Numbered from the stretch's first letter, positions 8,902-18,045 are shown. The stretch: 62,877 nucleotides of DNA from CAYUQT01 sp964596165 (GCA_964596165.1 CAZQTW010000038.1:1-62877); one strand, 5' to 3'. Numbers and translations are program-made. The notes: generated by a model not told the origin, from the letters alone.

Positions 8902-10141
8902 GACCCCCAAGGGGCTGCGACTGCACATCGGTCTTTTTGGCCGTCGGAACGTCGGCAAGTCCAGCCTGCTAAATGCCATCACCCGACAGAATGTCTCCAT
9001 CGTTTCAGACATCGCCGGCACAACGACGGACCCCGTTGAAAAGCCCATGGAGCTTCTCCCCTTGGGTCCGGTTCTGTTCATCGACACGGCGGGCATTGAC
9101 GACGAGGGAGCTCTGGGCGAGCTTCGCGTCGAGCGAACGCGACAGGTCTTCGATCGGACCGATCTTGGCGTCGTGGTCGCGGAGGCCGGATCGTGGAGCA
9201 ACTTCGAGGATCAGTTGGTCGCCGAGTTGACCAGCCGTCAGGTACCCGTGATCGTCGCCTTCAACAAAATCGACCAGGCCAATCCCGAACCTCGGATCGT
9301 CGATCGATTCGTGGAACGGAAAATCCCCATCGTCAAGACGGCGGCGTCCCTCGGCCAAGGCATTATCGATCTACGGCAGGCTTTGCTGGACTCGGCCCCG
9401 GCTGAATTCATCAACAACCCGAGCATTGCAGGAGACCTGGTCGGGCCAGGAGAGATGGCCGTTCTGGTCATTCCGATCGACAAGGAGGCCCCCAAGGGGC
9501 GACTGATCCTCCCACAGGTCCAAGCCATCCGCGACCTCCTCGACAGCGACGCTTACTGCATGATGGTCAAGGAGCGAGAGCTCCGGACCGCGCTGGATCG
9601 CCTCAAGAGGCCGCCCAAGCTTGTCATCACGGACTCCCAGGCCTTTCTCAAGGTAGCGGCGGATACGCCCCGCGACATCCCGATGACCTCCTTCTCGATC
9701 CTGTTCGCCCGGTTTAAGGGCGATCTGAGCGAGGCGGTTCGCGGAACGCTGGCTATCGAGGACCTCCGACCGGGCGACAGCATCCTCGTCGCCGAGGCCT
9801 GTTCGCATCACCCCATAGGCGAAGACATCGGGCGAGTCAAGATCCCCCGGTGGCTGACGCAATATGTCGGAGGCAAGCTCGAATTCAAGACCGTACAAGG
9901 ACACGATTTTCCGGAGGACCTGTCTCCTTACAAGATGATCATCCACTGCGGTGCGTGCATGATGAATCGGCGCGAGATGTTGACGCGACTGCTCCGATGT
10001 CGTCAGGCCGGTGTCCCCGCAACCAACTACGGCCTGGTAATCGCCTACTCCTTGGGTATCCTGGAGCGGGCACTGGAGCCCTTTCCCGCCGCCCTGGAAG
10101 CCTACCGGGAAGCGGCGGCATCAAGAACCAGAACCGGATGA
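8894..10141 (+). CDS. hydF: [FeFe]-hydrogenase maturation GTPase HydF
   Basis: 415 residues. HydF is the scaffold that receives the diiron subcluster made by HydE and HydG and transfers it to HydA. The N-terminal GTPase has Walker A GRRNVGKSS (residues 16-24), a switch region GTTTDP, DTAGIDD and NKID. The C-terminal cluster ligands follow the HydF pattern CxH...HCxxC: Cys303, His305, then His351, Cys352 and Cys355. The ATG at 8894 overlaps the end of aspA and gives a normal N-terminus; an earlier in-frame start would add 23 residues translated within aspA. This completes the HydE/F/G set, so the hydrogenase in this operon can be matured. Confidence 0.95.
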   Translation: MDKTPKGLRLHIGLFGRRNVGKSSLLNAITRQNVSIVSDIAGTTTDPVEKPMELLPLGPVLFIDTAGIDDEGALGELRVERTRQVFDRTDLGVVVAEAGSWSNFEDQLVAELTSRQVPVIVAFNKIDQANPEPRIVDRFVERKIPIVKTAASLGQGIIDLRQALLDSAPAEFINNPSIAGDLVGPGEMAVLVIPIDKEAPKGRLILPQVQAIRDLLDSDAYCMMVKERELRTALDRLKRPPKLVITDSQAFLKVAADTPRDIPMTSFSILFARFKGDLSEAVRGTLAIEDLRPGDSILVAEACSHHPIGEDIGRVKIPRWLTQYVGGKLEFKTVQGHDFPEDLSPYKMIIHCGACMMNRREMLTRLLRCRQAGVPATNYGLVIAYSLGILERALEPFPAALEAYREAAASRTRTG

Positions 10142-10155
10142 GGGAGTCGAATCTC

Positions 10156-10320
10156 ATGCGAAGCCTTCTGATCCTGTTCGCCACAATCGAATCACTGGGA
10201 CTCTGCGGCTGTGTCTCGAACAGCGCGGTTCAGACAGGCTTGGCCAATACGCTCACGTTGATGGTAACTTCCGTCCTCGGTTTGATACTCCGGCAGATCT
10301 TCCCCGTGTCCGGCTCTTGA
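10156..10320 (+). CDS. Very small lipoprotein-like peptide
   Basis: 54 residues, starting 14 bases after hydF. A hydrophobic leader ends in a lipobox-like LCGC (Cys19), followed by VSNSAVQTG and a second hydrophobic stretch (LTLMVTSVLGLILRQIF). It resembles the next small gene in layout: leader, cysteine, polar segment with V-x-x-A-V, hydrophobic helix. I do not recognise a named family. It could be co-transcribed with hydF. It is probably real, because two similar peptides are adjacent, but it is short. Confidence 0.5.
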   Translation: MRSLLILFATIESLGLCGCVSNSAVQTGLANTLTLMVTSVLGLILRQIFPVSGS

Positions 10321-10374
10321 GAGGCCGGACCGGCGCCGGTCCCTGTGGAACATTGACCGAACGAGGAAACGAAG

Positions 10375-10554
10375 ATGACCGCTCATAGAAGGCACCGCCC
10401 ACACCGATGGATGGTGATCGTTGCATCCGGAGTCATCCTTGTGCAGGTGCCGTCTTGCGTCACGGATGCGGTGAATCTGGCGATCCAAAATGTGATCCTA
10501 GGAATCACGGCCGATGTTCTTCAGACCGTGTTTCTGAATCTGCTTCATGCATGA
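10375..10554 (+). CDS. Very small lipoprotein-like peptide, second copy of the layout
   Basis: 59 residues with a basic, histidine-rich start (HRRHRPHR), a hydrophobic leader and a lipobox VPSC (Cys28). It ends with a predicted amphipathic or membrane helix (VILGITADVLQTVFLNLL). AACGAGGAAACGAAG precedes the ATG, giving a GAGG ribosome site. The stop overlaps the next start (ATGA), so it is translationally coupled to the sialidase-fold gene. The function is unknown. A paralogous relationship to the preceding peptide is suggested by layout, not proven by sequence identity. Confidence 0.55.
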   Translation: MTAHRRHRPHRWMVIVASGVILVQVPSCVTDAVNLAIQNVILGITADVLQTVFLNLLHA

Positions 10555-11819
10555 CCACTCCGGATACACCCGCAAAGACGGCCGGTCCCTTGTCTTCCGC
10601 GACTCCACGGAGACGTCGGATTCGCGTGCGACGCATTCTCATGGGGGTCGCACTCGTATGGATTGCCGTGCTGCTAGGCGTGGGTGGTGTCGCTCTCCAT
10701 TGGCTCATGCGCCCGAACACAGCGATTGTCGACCCCTGTTTGGTCATCGAGACATGGCCGGTTGTTGCCGACGGCTTACACAACTCCAATACCGACCTCA
10801 CGACGTGGAAAGGACAGTTCTACCTGGCTCACGCAGCATCCCCCTGGCACCTTGCCAGTCGGAATTGCAGGATTGTCTTACGACGATCCGACGATGCGAG
10901 AAGCTGGAACGAGGTGGCAGCTTTCAGTCTTCCGGGACAGGATATCCGCGATCCCAAACTGGCCGTCATCGCCGGTCGGCTTCATCTATACGTCCTGAAG
11001 AACAAGGAGCTGAATCCCGAGCCGTTCGCGACCGCAATGGCAACGTCCTCGGACGGTGTGACGTGGAGTCCGCTGGAAGACTTGGAGCCGAACGGCTGGC
11101 TCCTCTGGAGGCCCAAGTCCCGTGACGGCCGCACGTGGTACGCGCCGGCTTACTGGTGGGAGCACGGCCGATCGATTCTTCTGAAATCCTCGGATGGCAG
11201 GAACTGGGACAAGGTGTCACAGATCCACGACGGGGACAGAAACGATGAGACGGACATCGAGTTCCTTCCCGACGGACGCATGATCGCCACGGCTCGACTG
11301 GAGGCGACTGAAAGCATCTTCGGCGACAGGGAGGGTTGTACGCTGATTGCCCTTTCGGCGCCCCCCTACACGCACTGGACGCACGTCAAGAGCCGCGTGG
11401 CAAGGCTTGACGGTCCGTGCCTGTTTGCCTGGAAGGAGTCGGTATACGCCGTCGGCAGATACGATCCGCAGGCATCGATCTGGATGTATCCAATGGGTAG
11501 CGTCTTCGCCAAGAAGCGCACGGCGCTGTACCACGTACGGCCGGATGGCCTGGTCCGCCTCTCCGATCTGCCGAGCTGCGGCGACACCTCCTATGCGGGT
11601 GTCGTCATGAGAGGAAATCAAGCTTACGTCAGCTACTACACCAACGACCCCCGCGCGGACTACCCTTGGATCCTCGGCATGCTACTTCGCAGCGAGGTCC
11701 GAATGGCCAGGATCGATCTCAGCCCGTTAGCCCGGCATCGGACCCCATCCGACGAATCCTCACAAGACCGCTCCGACCGCCCAACCACACCTACGTCCGA
11801 TAAAACACGGCGCAATTGA
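10551..11819 (+). CDS. Membrane-anchored sialidase-fold (beta-propeller) protein
   Basis: 422 residues. An arginine-rich cytoplasmic tail (RRRRIRVRR, about 19-28) is followed by one transmembrane helix (about 29-52, ILMGVALVWIAVLLGVGG). The rest is an extracytoplasmic domain with repeated tryptophan-rich blades and Asp-box-like segments (SDDARSWNEV, SSDGVTWSPL, SSDGRNWDKV), as in the exo-sialidase/BNR superfamily. Catalytic assignment is not possible: I do not see a clear sialidase tyrosine/glutamate pair, so binding rather than hydrolysis is possible. The ATG at 10551 overlaps the preceding small gene. The C-terminal 30 residues are polar and probably disordered. Confidence 0.7.
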   Translation: MTTPDTPAKTAGPLSSATPRRRRIRVRRILMGVALVWIAVLLGVGGVALHWLMRPNTAIVDPCLVIETWPVVADGLHNSNTDLTTWKGQFYLAHAASPWHLASRNCRIVLRRSDDARSWNEVAAFSLPGQDIRDPKLAVIAGRLHLYVLKNKELNPEPFATAMATSSDGVTWSPLEDLEPNGWLLWRPKSRDGRTWYAPAYWWEHGRSILLKSSDGRNWDKVSQIHDGDRNDETDIEFLPDGRMIATARLEATESIFGDREGCTLIALSAPPYTHWTHVKSRVARLDGPCLFAWKESVYAVGRYDPQASIWMYPMGSVFAKKRTALYHVRPDGLVRLSDLPSCGDTSYAGVVMRGNQAYVSYYTNDPRADYPWILGMLLRSEVRMARIDLSPLARHRTPSDESSQDRSDRPTTPTSDKTRRN

Positions 11820-11942
11820 ACGTGAATGGGTCCAGGATCGCCCGCCGCTTCGGTGCAAGGCAATACCCTCAATAAGTACGCTTCGACAACCGATAACGCG
11901 TATCGAGACAAGTACTTCGACCTCGTTCAAAGGAGGACTGTG

Positions 11943-12173
11943 ATGCGCGTCGAGCAATGGATCCCGAAATCTCTGCTGATCCTGGTTGCCGTCTTGCCGG
12001 CCATTGGCCTTAATAGCTGCGCCACGAGCTTCCTCGACCAGTCGGCGTACAACGCAACGGGCCTATCGCAGATGGGGAACCCATCCGGGTATACCTACTG
12101 GAACGCCGATACCAGCTCGAACGGTACCCAGGCGATCAACAACTGGTTGTTCACCCTGCGCGCAATGCGTTAG
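11943..12173 (+). CDS. Small lipoprotein
   Basis: 76 residues with an N-terminal signal, a lipobox LNSC (Cys26) and a short Asn/Ser/Tyr-rich mature part (TSFLDQSAYN...YTYWNAD). A strong ribosome site AAGGAGG lies 6 bases before the ATG. It is 123 bases after the sialidase-fold gene. No family is recognised. It is the third small lipoprotein-like gene within 2 kb. Confidence 0.6.
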   Translation: MRVEQWIPKSLLILVAVLPAIGLNSCATSFLDQSAYNATGLSQMGNPSGYTYWNADTSSNGTQAINNWLFTLRAMR

Positions 12174-12713
12174 TCGTCAATCTGATGGCCTCAGGAACCC
12201 GGCCTACGCGACGTGTGGAAGGTCTTCCAAGATCCGCCAAGTCCATCCGCCTTATCTACTCCGATGCCACCGACATCGCTCGCCCGATGCAAACCCACAC
12301 CACCTCCACTGCGGACCTCATGCCCCCGTATCTCGCGACAGGTCCGTACCCGCGACCCCCGGCAGAACACCCGGAACAGGTCCGTGAATGACTCCCCTAT
12401 GAGCTCATCTTCCCAATCCACCCACCGTTTCGGCCGTCGTGGACGTCTACAGTTGCCTCCACGCGCAGGCAGCCGAATCCGGTGGCAAGACGGTTCCTCG
12501 TCGAGGTGGCCCATTCTTCAGCCAATAGGCACGATCAGAAGAATCGTCCCGTGCGGTTGATGAACCTTGTCCTGCCGGGTACGAAATGAGACGCGTTCCG
12601 CAGCGCCCATGGGAGCCGGACACCAAAGTCTGTTTCGGCAACTGTTGCCCGCGCCTTCTTCCGACGCTACCATGTCGGCACGTCGGAGACAGTGCTCCTC
12701 AGGAGGCGGCTTG
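12174..12713 (+). other. 540-base stretch without a convincing gene
   Basis: Short open frames exist on both strands but have arginine/proline/serine-rich compositions typical of GC-rich noise. No terminator, RNA gene or repeat was found. An AGGAGG at 12701-12706 is the ribosome site of the next gene. Confidence 0.5.
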
Positions 12714-13538
12714 ATGGAGTTCTTGCCGCAGGTTCCCTTCGGCCCCTTTCAGGTGAGCCGGCTCATTATCGGCGGTAATCCCTTCAAGGGGTTGAGCCAC
12801 AATACCTTTGAAATGGATTCGGCCATGCGCGAATACTACACGCGAGACCGCATGGTCGAGGTACTCCTCTCGTGCCAAGAGGTCGGCATGACGGCCATGC
12901 AAAGCCAGGGCGACGCGGAAATCATGGACATGATCCGTGCCTACCGCAATGCCGGTGGCACGATGCAGTGGATTGCCCAGACAGTCGGTAAACCAGGCGA
13001 TGTGCTTGAGAATATTCGCGCCATTGCCGAGCTGAAGCCGATAGCGATCTACCATCACGGGACAGATACCGACCGCTGTTACAAAGCGGGAAGGATGGAT
13101 GTCGTCCGACAGCGCCTCGACCTGATCAAGGAACTTGGTTTCATGGGAGGCATCGGATCGCACATGCCGGAGGCCCTTGGCTGGATCGAGGAACAAGACT
13201 GGCCTGTCGATTTCTACATGTGCTCGCTCTACAACCTGTCGAGGGAACTGCAGGAATCGCCTGTCATCACGGGCTGGGTCGGCGAGGACCACCTTTTCGT
13301 TGACTCGGACCGGTACCTGATGACCGGGTTTGTTCGAAAGACGACCAAGCCTTGTCTGGTTTTCAGGGTCCTCGCCTCCGGGCGGAAATGCCGCTCCCAG
13401 GAAGACGTTCGACGGGCCTTCGCCTTCACTGTTGAGCGGATCAAGCCGACTGACGCCATGGTCGTTGGGATGTTTCCCAATCGCATCGATCAGGTCCGGC
13501 TGAACGCCGAATACATTCGAGCATTGTGCCAGGCATGA
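12714..13538 (+). CDS. Conserved TIM-barrel-like protein, function unassigned
   Basis: 274 residues. AGGAGG lies 7 bases upstream of the ATG at 12714. The start (RLIIGGNPFKG) and the alternating helix/strand pattern resemble aldo/keto-reductase or aldolase-type barrels: MVEVLLSCQEVGMTAMQSQGD, MQWIAQTVG, PIAIYHHGTDTD, GFMGGIGSH and FYMCSLYN follow one another as strand ends would. The usual Asp-Tyr-Lys-His set of aldo/keto reductases is not evident. The stop overlaps the start of the nucleotidyltransferase gene, so the two are coupled. I do not assign a reaction. Confidence 0.65.
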   Translation: MEFLPQVPFGPFQVSRLIIGGNPFKGLSHNTFEMDSAMREYYTRDRMVEVLLSCQEVGMTAMQSQGDAEIMDMIRAYRNAGGTMQWIAQTVGKPGDVLENIRAIAELKPIAIYHHGTDTDRCYKAGRMDVVRQRLDLIKELGFMGGIGSHMPEALGWIEEQDWPVDFYMCSLYNLSRELQESPVITGWVGEDHLFVDSDRYLMTGFVRKTTKPCLVFRVLASGRKCRSQEDVRRAFAFTVERIKPTDAMVVGMFPNRIDQVRLNAEYIRALCQA

Positions 13539-14428
13539 ATATCCGCAGAGCCGTCATCCCGATCGCAGGCCGTGGTACCCGGCAGCTTCCGGCAACGTGG
13601 GCGGTGCCCAAGGCCCTTATGCCCGTCCTGGACCGCGACGGGCTTGCAAAACCCATCATTCATATCTTGATAAGAGAGGCCTTTTCAGCCGGCGTTGAAC
13701 GGGTCGCCCTGATTGTCTCCCCCGGGCAGTCGGTCCCGTTGCAAGGCTATTTCCGTCGATTTGACGACGCCTTGCTCGACGCCGTTCGCGACAAGCCGCA
13801 CCTTCGCCAGATCAGCGACGAGCTTGATCAATGGAAACAGCGGATCGACTACATCGAACAGTCAACGCCCGAGGGCTTTGGTCATGCCGTGTGGTGCGCC
13901 CGCGAATGGGTGGGGTCCGAACCCTTCCTCTTGATGCTTGGCGACTACGTGTTCGTCTCGAATCAACAGAGGTCCTGCGCTCGTCAATTGGTTGACGCGT
14001 TCAATCGCCTCCGACCCGCCGCTGTCACCGGCATGTTCGTATGCGATGCGTCCACGCTTCCCCGTGTAGGCGTCATGCAAGGCAAGCCCGTCGACGGAGA
14101 ACCCGGACTGTACCAAGCGTTGCAGATTGTTGAGAAACCCTCGCTCGAGCAGGCCCGCCGAGACCTCATCACGCCCGGCTTGCCACCCGGCTGCTGGCTT
14201 GCCCACTTCGGCAGTTACGCCTTCTCGCCCGCCATCTTCGCAGTGCTCGACGATTTCGTTGAGCACGACATCCGTCGGCAGGGCGAAATCCAAATGACCG
14301 ACGCCCAAGAACGTCTGCGCGCAGGCGGGGCACCCTATTTCGGCCTGGTGATCGACGGCGTGGCCTACGACGCCGGCATTGGTGACGGCTGGTTCGCCGC
14401 CCAACAGGCTATGACGGTCCACCGCTGA
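13535..14428 (+). CDS. GalU-like nucleotidyltransferase (UTP-glucose-1-phosphate uridylyltransferase type)
   Basis: 297 residues. It should transfer a nucleotide from an NTP to a sugar 1-phosphate. The N-terminal nucleotide loop is GRGTRQLPAT...PKALMPV, a variant of the GalU GxGTR...PK motif. EQSTPEGFGHAVWCAREWVG and the metal-site LGDY match the GalU/RmlA fold. GVAYDAGIGDGW near the end fits the sugar-binding region. The ATG at 13535 shares bases with the previous stop (ATGA). The sugar and nucleotide cannot be fixed from the sequence. The gene is followed by convergent aconitase after 52 bases. Confidence 0.82.
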   Translation: MNIRRAVIPIAGRGTRQLPATWAVPKALMPVLDRDGLAKPIIHILIREAFSAGVERVALIVSPGQSVPLQGYFRRFDDALLDAVRDKPHLRQISDELDQWKQRIDYIEQSTPEGFGHAVWCAREWVGSEPFLLMLGDYVFVSNQQRSCARQLVDAFNRLRPAAVTGMFVCDASTLPRVGVMQGKPVDGEPGLYQALQIVEKPSLEQARRDLITPGLPPGCWLAHFGSYAFSPAIFAVLDDFVEHDIRRQGEIQMTDAQERLRAGGAPYFGLVIDGVAYDAGIGDGWFAAQQAMTVHR

Positions 14429-14480
14429 CGAACATCCCGCCTGGCACACCCACGTGCCGGTGTTCGGCGGTCGTCTTCGC

Positions 14481-16568
14481 CTAGCCCCTCTTCGTCGCGA
14501 TCAACAGGCCGCCGGCCGATAGGATTCGACGCTGCCTCGCGGTCAGCTCCAGCCGGGCGATGACTCTGAAGTCCTTGCCCCGCACGCTCAGCGCCACGGT
14601 CTGATCGCCCCGGGCCACGGCATCCGCAAGACCTTCCATGAAGAGTTCGTCCTCTGTCGCCAGTCGCTCGTGATCGTTGGGGTCCGCGAACAGTAACGGC
14701 ACAATCCCAAAGTTCACCAGGTTTGCCTTGTGAATGCGCTCGATACCCTTGGCCAAAACGACGCGAACGCCCAGATACATCGGGCAGAGCGCGGCGTGCT
14801 CGCGACTGCTCCCTTGCCCGTAACTCTCACCGGCCACGATGACCCCGTGGAATCCGGCGGCCTTGGCCTCAAGCGCCCGGTCCGCGAAGGTAGGCTTACC
14901 CGGCTCATTGAAGATGTGGAACACCGCCTTTGCATACTCCGGAACATTTGATCGGAACTTCAGGAATGTTCCCGCCGGGCTGATATGGTCCGTCGTGATC
15001 TTGTCACCCAACTTGACCAGAACCTTCCCGCGGAAGTCGTTCGGCGGGGGCTCGCTTGCGGGCGGGGTGACGATAGACGTCCCCCGAATCACCTCCGCCC
15101 GCTCTGCCGTCTCGGCAGGCAAAGGAGGCTGGATCATGCCGTCGTCGACAAGGAACTTCTTCGGTCGGCTGATTTGGGGACAATCGATCCCCATCTCGGT
15201 GGCCCAATCGCGAGGATCCACCAACCTTCCGGCAATCGCCGTCGCGATCGCCGTCTCCGGCGAGACGAGATAGACGCTGTCGTTTTTGGTCCCGCTGCGA
15301 CCGGTGAAGTTACGATTGTAGGTCCTCACGCTGACTCCGCCCTCGCGCACCGACTGGCCCTGGCCGATGCAGGCGCCGCATCCTACCTCGAAGATCCGCG
15401 CCCCTCCCGCGATGAGGTCGCCCAACCCGCCGTTGTCCGCGATCATGGCCAAGGCTTGCCGCGAGCCGGGGTTCACCCCGAATTCCACGTGGGACGCCGC
15501 ATGACGCCCGCGGATGACGCGCGAGCAGAGCATCAGGTCCTGAAACGAGCTGTTCGTGCACGATCCGATGAGCACCTGATCGACATACGTACCCGCAACC
15601 TCTCGGACCGTCGCGATGTTGTCGGGACTCCCGGGCATCGCACACATGGGTTCCAGCTCGCGGAGGTCCATCACAATACGATCAAAGGAAACCGTTATCA
15701 TGCCCGCGCCGTCGGCCTCGGACTGATGGAGTCCTTTGCAGTGATGACGCATGGCGGTCAGGACTCGGGCATCGCGCTCGATGTGCAGCTTCTTCGTGAT
15801 CCGGTCGTAGGTCGCTTCCGGATCCGGCCAGAGCGCCTGCCATTGATCGCCGCGCCCCTGGGCCTCCATGAACTGCCGCGTCACCTGATCCGAGGGGAAG
15901 ACGCTCGACGTCACTCCAAGCTCGGCCCCCATATTGGCGCAGGTTGCGCGAGCGGGAACGTTCAGCGACTTCACACCGTCGCCCACATACTCGATCGCGC
16001 AGCCGACGTTTCCTTTGGTAGTCAGAATACTCAGCAGCTTCAGGATGATGTCCTTGCTCGCCACCCATGGGGGGAGATGCCCCGTTAGTTCCACGCAGAT
16101 CACCCGGGGGCATGGGGTGTAGAACGGCCCACCCCCCATGGCCACCGCCACATCAAGCCCGCCCGCTCCAATGGCCAGCATGCCCAGTCCGCCGCCGGTG
16201 GGTGTGTGCGAATCGCTGCCCAGCAGCGTCGCACCGGGCCTGCCGAACCGCTCAAGGTGCACTTGGTGACAAATGCCATTGCCCGGCCGCGAGTGATAGG
16301 CTCCGACCTTCGGCGCGATCGACTGCAGGTACAGGTGATCCGTGTGGTTCTCCGGCCCGAACTGCGACAGGTTGTGGTCCACGTAACTGACGGCCAGCTC
16401 GCACCGAATGCGGCTCAACCCCATGGATTCGAACAGCAGGAACGCCGTGGTCCCCGTGGCGTCTTGCGTGAGGCATTGATCAATTCGCAGGCCGATCTCG
16501 CTGCCGGCTTTCATCTCGCCGTCAACCAGATGGGTGGCCAGGATCTTCTGCACCAGGTTCTGACCCAT
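14481..16568 (-). CDS. acn: Aconitate hydratase
   Basis: 695 residues, the shorter bacterial/mitochondrial-like type. It interconverts citrate and isocitrate in the TCA cycle. The [4Fe-4S] ligands are in GSCTNSS and CGACIGQG. The substrate-binding loop YGQGSSREHAAL is present in the C-terminal swivel domain, and GSDSHTPTGGGLGMLAIGAGG is typical of the N-terminal part. The gene is convergent with the nucleotidyltransferase gene and lies 187 bases downstream of xylA on the same strand, so joint transcription is possible but not required. Confidence 0.93.
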   Translation of the reverse strand: MGQNLVQKILATHLVDGEMKAGSEIGLRIDQCLTQDATGTTAFLLFESMGLSRIRCELAVSYVDHNLSQFGPENHTDHLYLQSIAPKVGAYHSRPGNGICHQVHLERFGRPGATLLGSDSHTPTGGGLGMLAIGAGGLDVAVAMGGGPFYTPCPRVICVELTGHLPPWVASKDIILKLLSILTTKGNVGCAIEYVGDGVKSLNVPARATCANMGAELGVTSSVFPSDQVTRQFMEAQGRGDQWQALWPDPEATYDRITKKLHIERDARVLTAMRHHCKGLHQSEADGAGMITVSFDRIVMDLRELEPMCAMPGSPDNIATVREVAGTYVDQVLIGSCTNSSFQDLMLCSRVIRGRHAASHVEFGVNPGSRQALAMIADNGGLGDLIAGGARIFEVGCGACIGQGQSVREGGVSVRTYNRNFTGRSGTKNDSVYLVSPETAIATAIAGRLVDPRDWATEMGIDCPQISRPKKFLVDDGMIQPPLPAETAERAEVIRGTSIVTPPASEPPPNDFRGKVLVKLGDKITTDHISPAGTFLKFRSNVPEYAKAVFHIFNEPGKPTFADRALEAKAAGFHGVIVAGESYGQGSSREHAALCPMYLGVRVVLAKGIERIHKANLVNFGIVPLLFADPNDHERLATEDELFMEGLADAVARGDQTVALSVRGKDFRVIARLELTARQRRILSAGGLLIATKRG

Positions 16569-16755
16569 ACTCAGCCCCCTTCCCGGGCACCCTTTCGGTC
16601 GTCAGCAGCCCTGCCAGTGAACTTGGACTCCGTTGGCCGCAAGGATGCCGACAAGCCATGACCGCTCCGACACGGCTTGGCCTTCCAGGCATGGCGCCGC
16701 TCGCCGTCGCGAGTCACATTACCAGCTCTGACCCCGTTTCCGGATCCGCCTCCGG

Positions 16756-17931
16756 CTAGGCAACGCCTAAAAGGATCTCATTCAGACGCTGGTCCAGCCG
16801 CTCGTACGGCAGCCGCCGCGAACGGTGAAGCTTGTCCGGATCAAACTTTAGCTTCTTGATCTTCCTTGCCGCGGCGGGCGAAAACTTCGCATAGAGTCCG
16901 TCCAAGGCCGGGTCTTGGGATTGTATCTCCGCCAGCAGTGTCCGCATCTGGCGATCGGCGTTGACCTCGTGAACCTTGGCCTCGAGGATCTTGTACATCC
17001 TCATGTTTCGGTCCACGAAGTCCCACACGCCGGCCTCATCCTCCGTCCGGTAGGTGTGGCAGTCAAACGCCTTGATGTCGTCATACCGGTGATCCACCAT
17101 CAGCTTCACAATCAGGAACGAGTCCTTCAGGCTCGCCGATCCGAAGGTCAAGTCCTGGTCGTAGCGAAGCGGCTTTTGATCGTTCAGGTGCAGTTCGAAC
17201 AGTTTCTTGGCCTCCAGAGCCTGACCATACTCGTGATAGGGGTTCAGACCGGCCATCTTCACGTGCGCCACTTCCGGATTCACACCCACCATCCTTTGGT
17301 GTGAAGGATCCAGCGTCGCGATAAACGCCAGGACGTTGCCGACCGAAGGAAGATAGATATCCCCCCGCGGTTCGTTTGGTTTTGGCTCAATCGTAAACCG
17401 GATGCCGTACTTGTTGGATCGGACATACTCGCACAGGAAGCTGATGGCCTCCCGAAACCGCTTGGTCGCCGTCACCGGGTCCTTGGCTACGTCGACTTCG
17501 GCCCCCTCGCGTCCGCCCCAGAATATGAAATTGCGCGCCCCCAGTTCCGCCGCGATGTCGATTGCGTTCATGACCTTCTGGAGGGTGTATGCACGCACCT
17601 TGGGATCGTGACTCGTGAAGGCCCCGTCCTTGAACACAGGATGATAGAAGAGATTCGTCGTGCCGGTCGCACACACGATGCCTGTCCCGTCCATCACCTT
17701 CCGGAGCTCGCGCTTGATTTTGCCCACCTGAGCGGAAGTGGCGTCGATTGGAAAGATGTCGTTGTCGTGGAACTCGAAGCCCCACACGCCGCGCTCGCCC
17801 AGCCTGCGAACCGCCTCAACGCCGCTCATTCCCTTGCGAACCGCGTCGCCGAAGGGATCGCGACCGATGTTCATGCAGCACCACACGCCGAACGCGAATT
17901 TGTCCTTGGCCGATGGTTTGAAGTCCGACAT
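16756..17931 (-). CDS. xylA: Xylose isomerase with one substituted metal ligand
   Basis: 391 residues, the length of class I xylose isomerases. It interconverts xylose and xylulose (and glucose and fructose). Seen: GVWCC...GRDPFGDA, active-site H55/D58 in FHDNDIFP, WGGREGAE, E182/K184 in TIEPKPNEPRGD, E220/H223 in NPEVAH, D258/D260 in YDQDL and D290 in AFD. These keep fixed offsets from the Streptomyces enzyme. The residue at the position of the bridging-site aspartate D245 is H248 (ELHLN in place of the usual HIDLN). Three ATGs are in tandem at 17937, 17934 and 17931; the last is chosen because AAAGGA is then seven bases away. Function with the altered ligand is uncertain. Confidence 0.85.
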   Translation of the reverse strand: MSDFKPSAKDKFAFGVWCCMNIGRDPFGDAVRKGMSGVEAVRRLGERGVWGFEFHDNDIFPIDATSAQVGKIKRELRKVMDGTGIVCATGTTNLFYHPVFKDGAFTSHDPKVRAYTLQKVMNAIDIAAELGARNFIFWGGREGAEVDVAKDPVTATKRFREAISFLCEYVRSNKYGIRFTIEPKPNEPRGDIYLPSVGNVLAFIATLDPSHQRMVGVNPEVAHVKMAGLNPYHEYGQALEAKKLFELHLNDQKPLRYDQDLTFGSASLKDSFLIVKLMVDHRYDDIKAFDCHTYRTEDEAGVWDFVDRNMRMYKILEAKVHEVNADRQMRTLLAEIQSQDPALDGLYAKFSPAAARKIKKLKFDPDKLHRSRRLPYERLDQRLNEILLGVA

Positions 17932-18045
17932 CATCATGTCCTTTCGCTTTGAACCCGTTCTGCTGGAATCCACGTCACTGTCGGCCCCCCTAGCCCCGGC
18001 GCAACAGACTCTCGTGTCGAGCCCAGGCTCGCGCCCCTCATACTG

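Noticed and set aside
12191..12560. Short frames on both strands in the 540-base gap
   Set aside because: They are rich in Arg, Pro and Ser, have no ribosome site and resemble nothing.
14429..14480. Possible bidirectional terminator (GGCAC/GTGCC stem)
   Set aside because: The stem has only five good pairs, with mismatches beyond, and no T tract on either strand.
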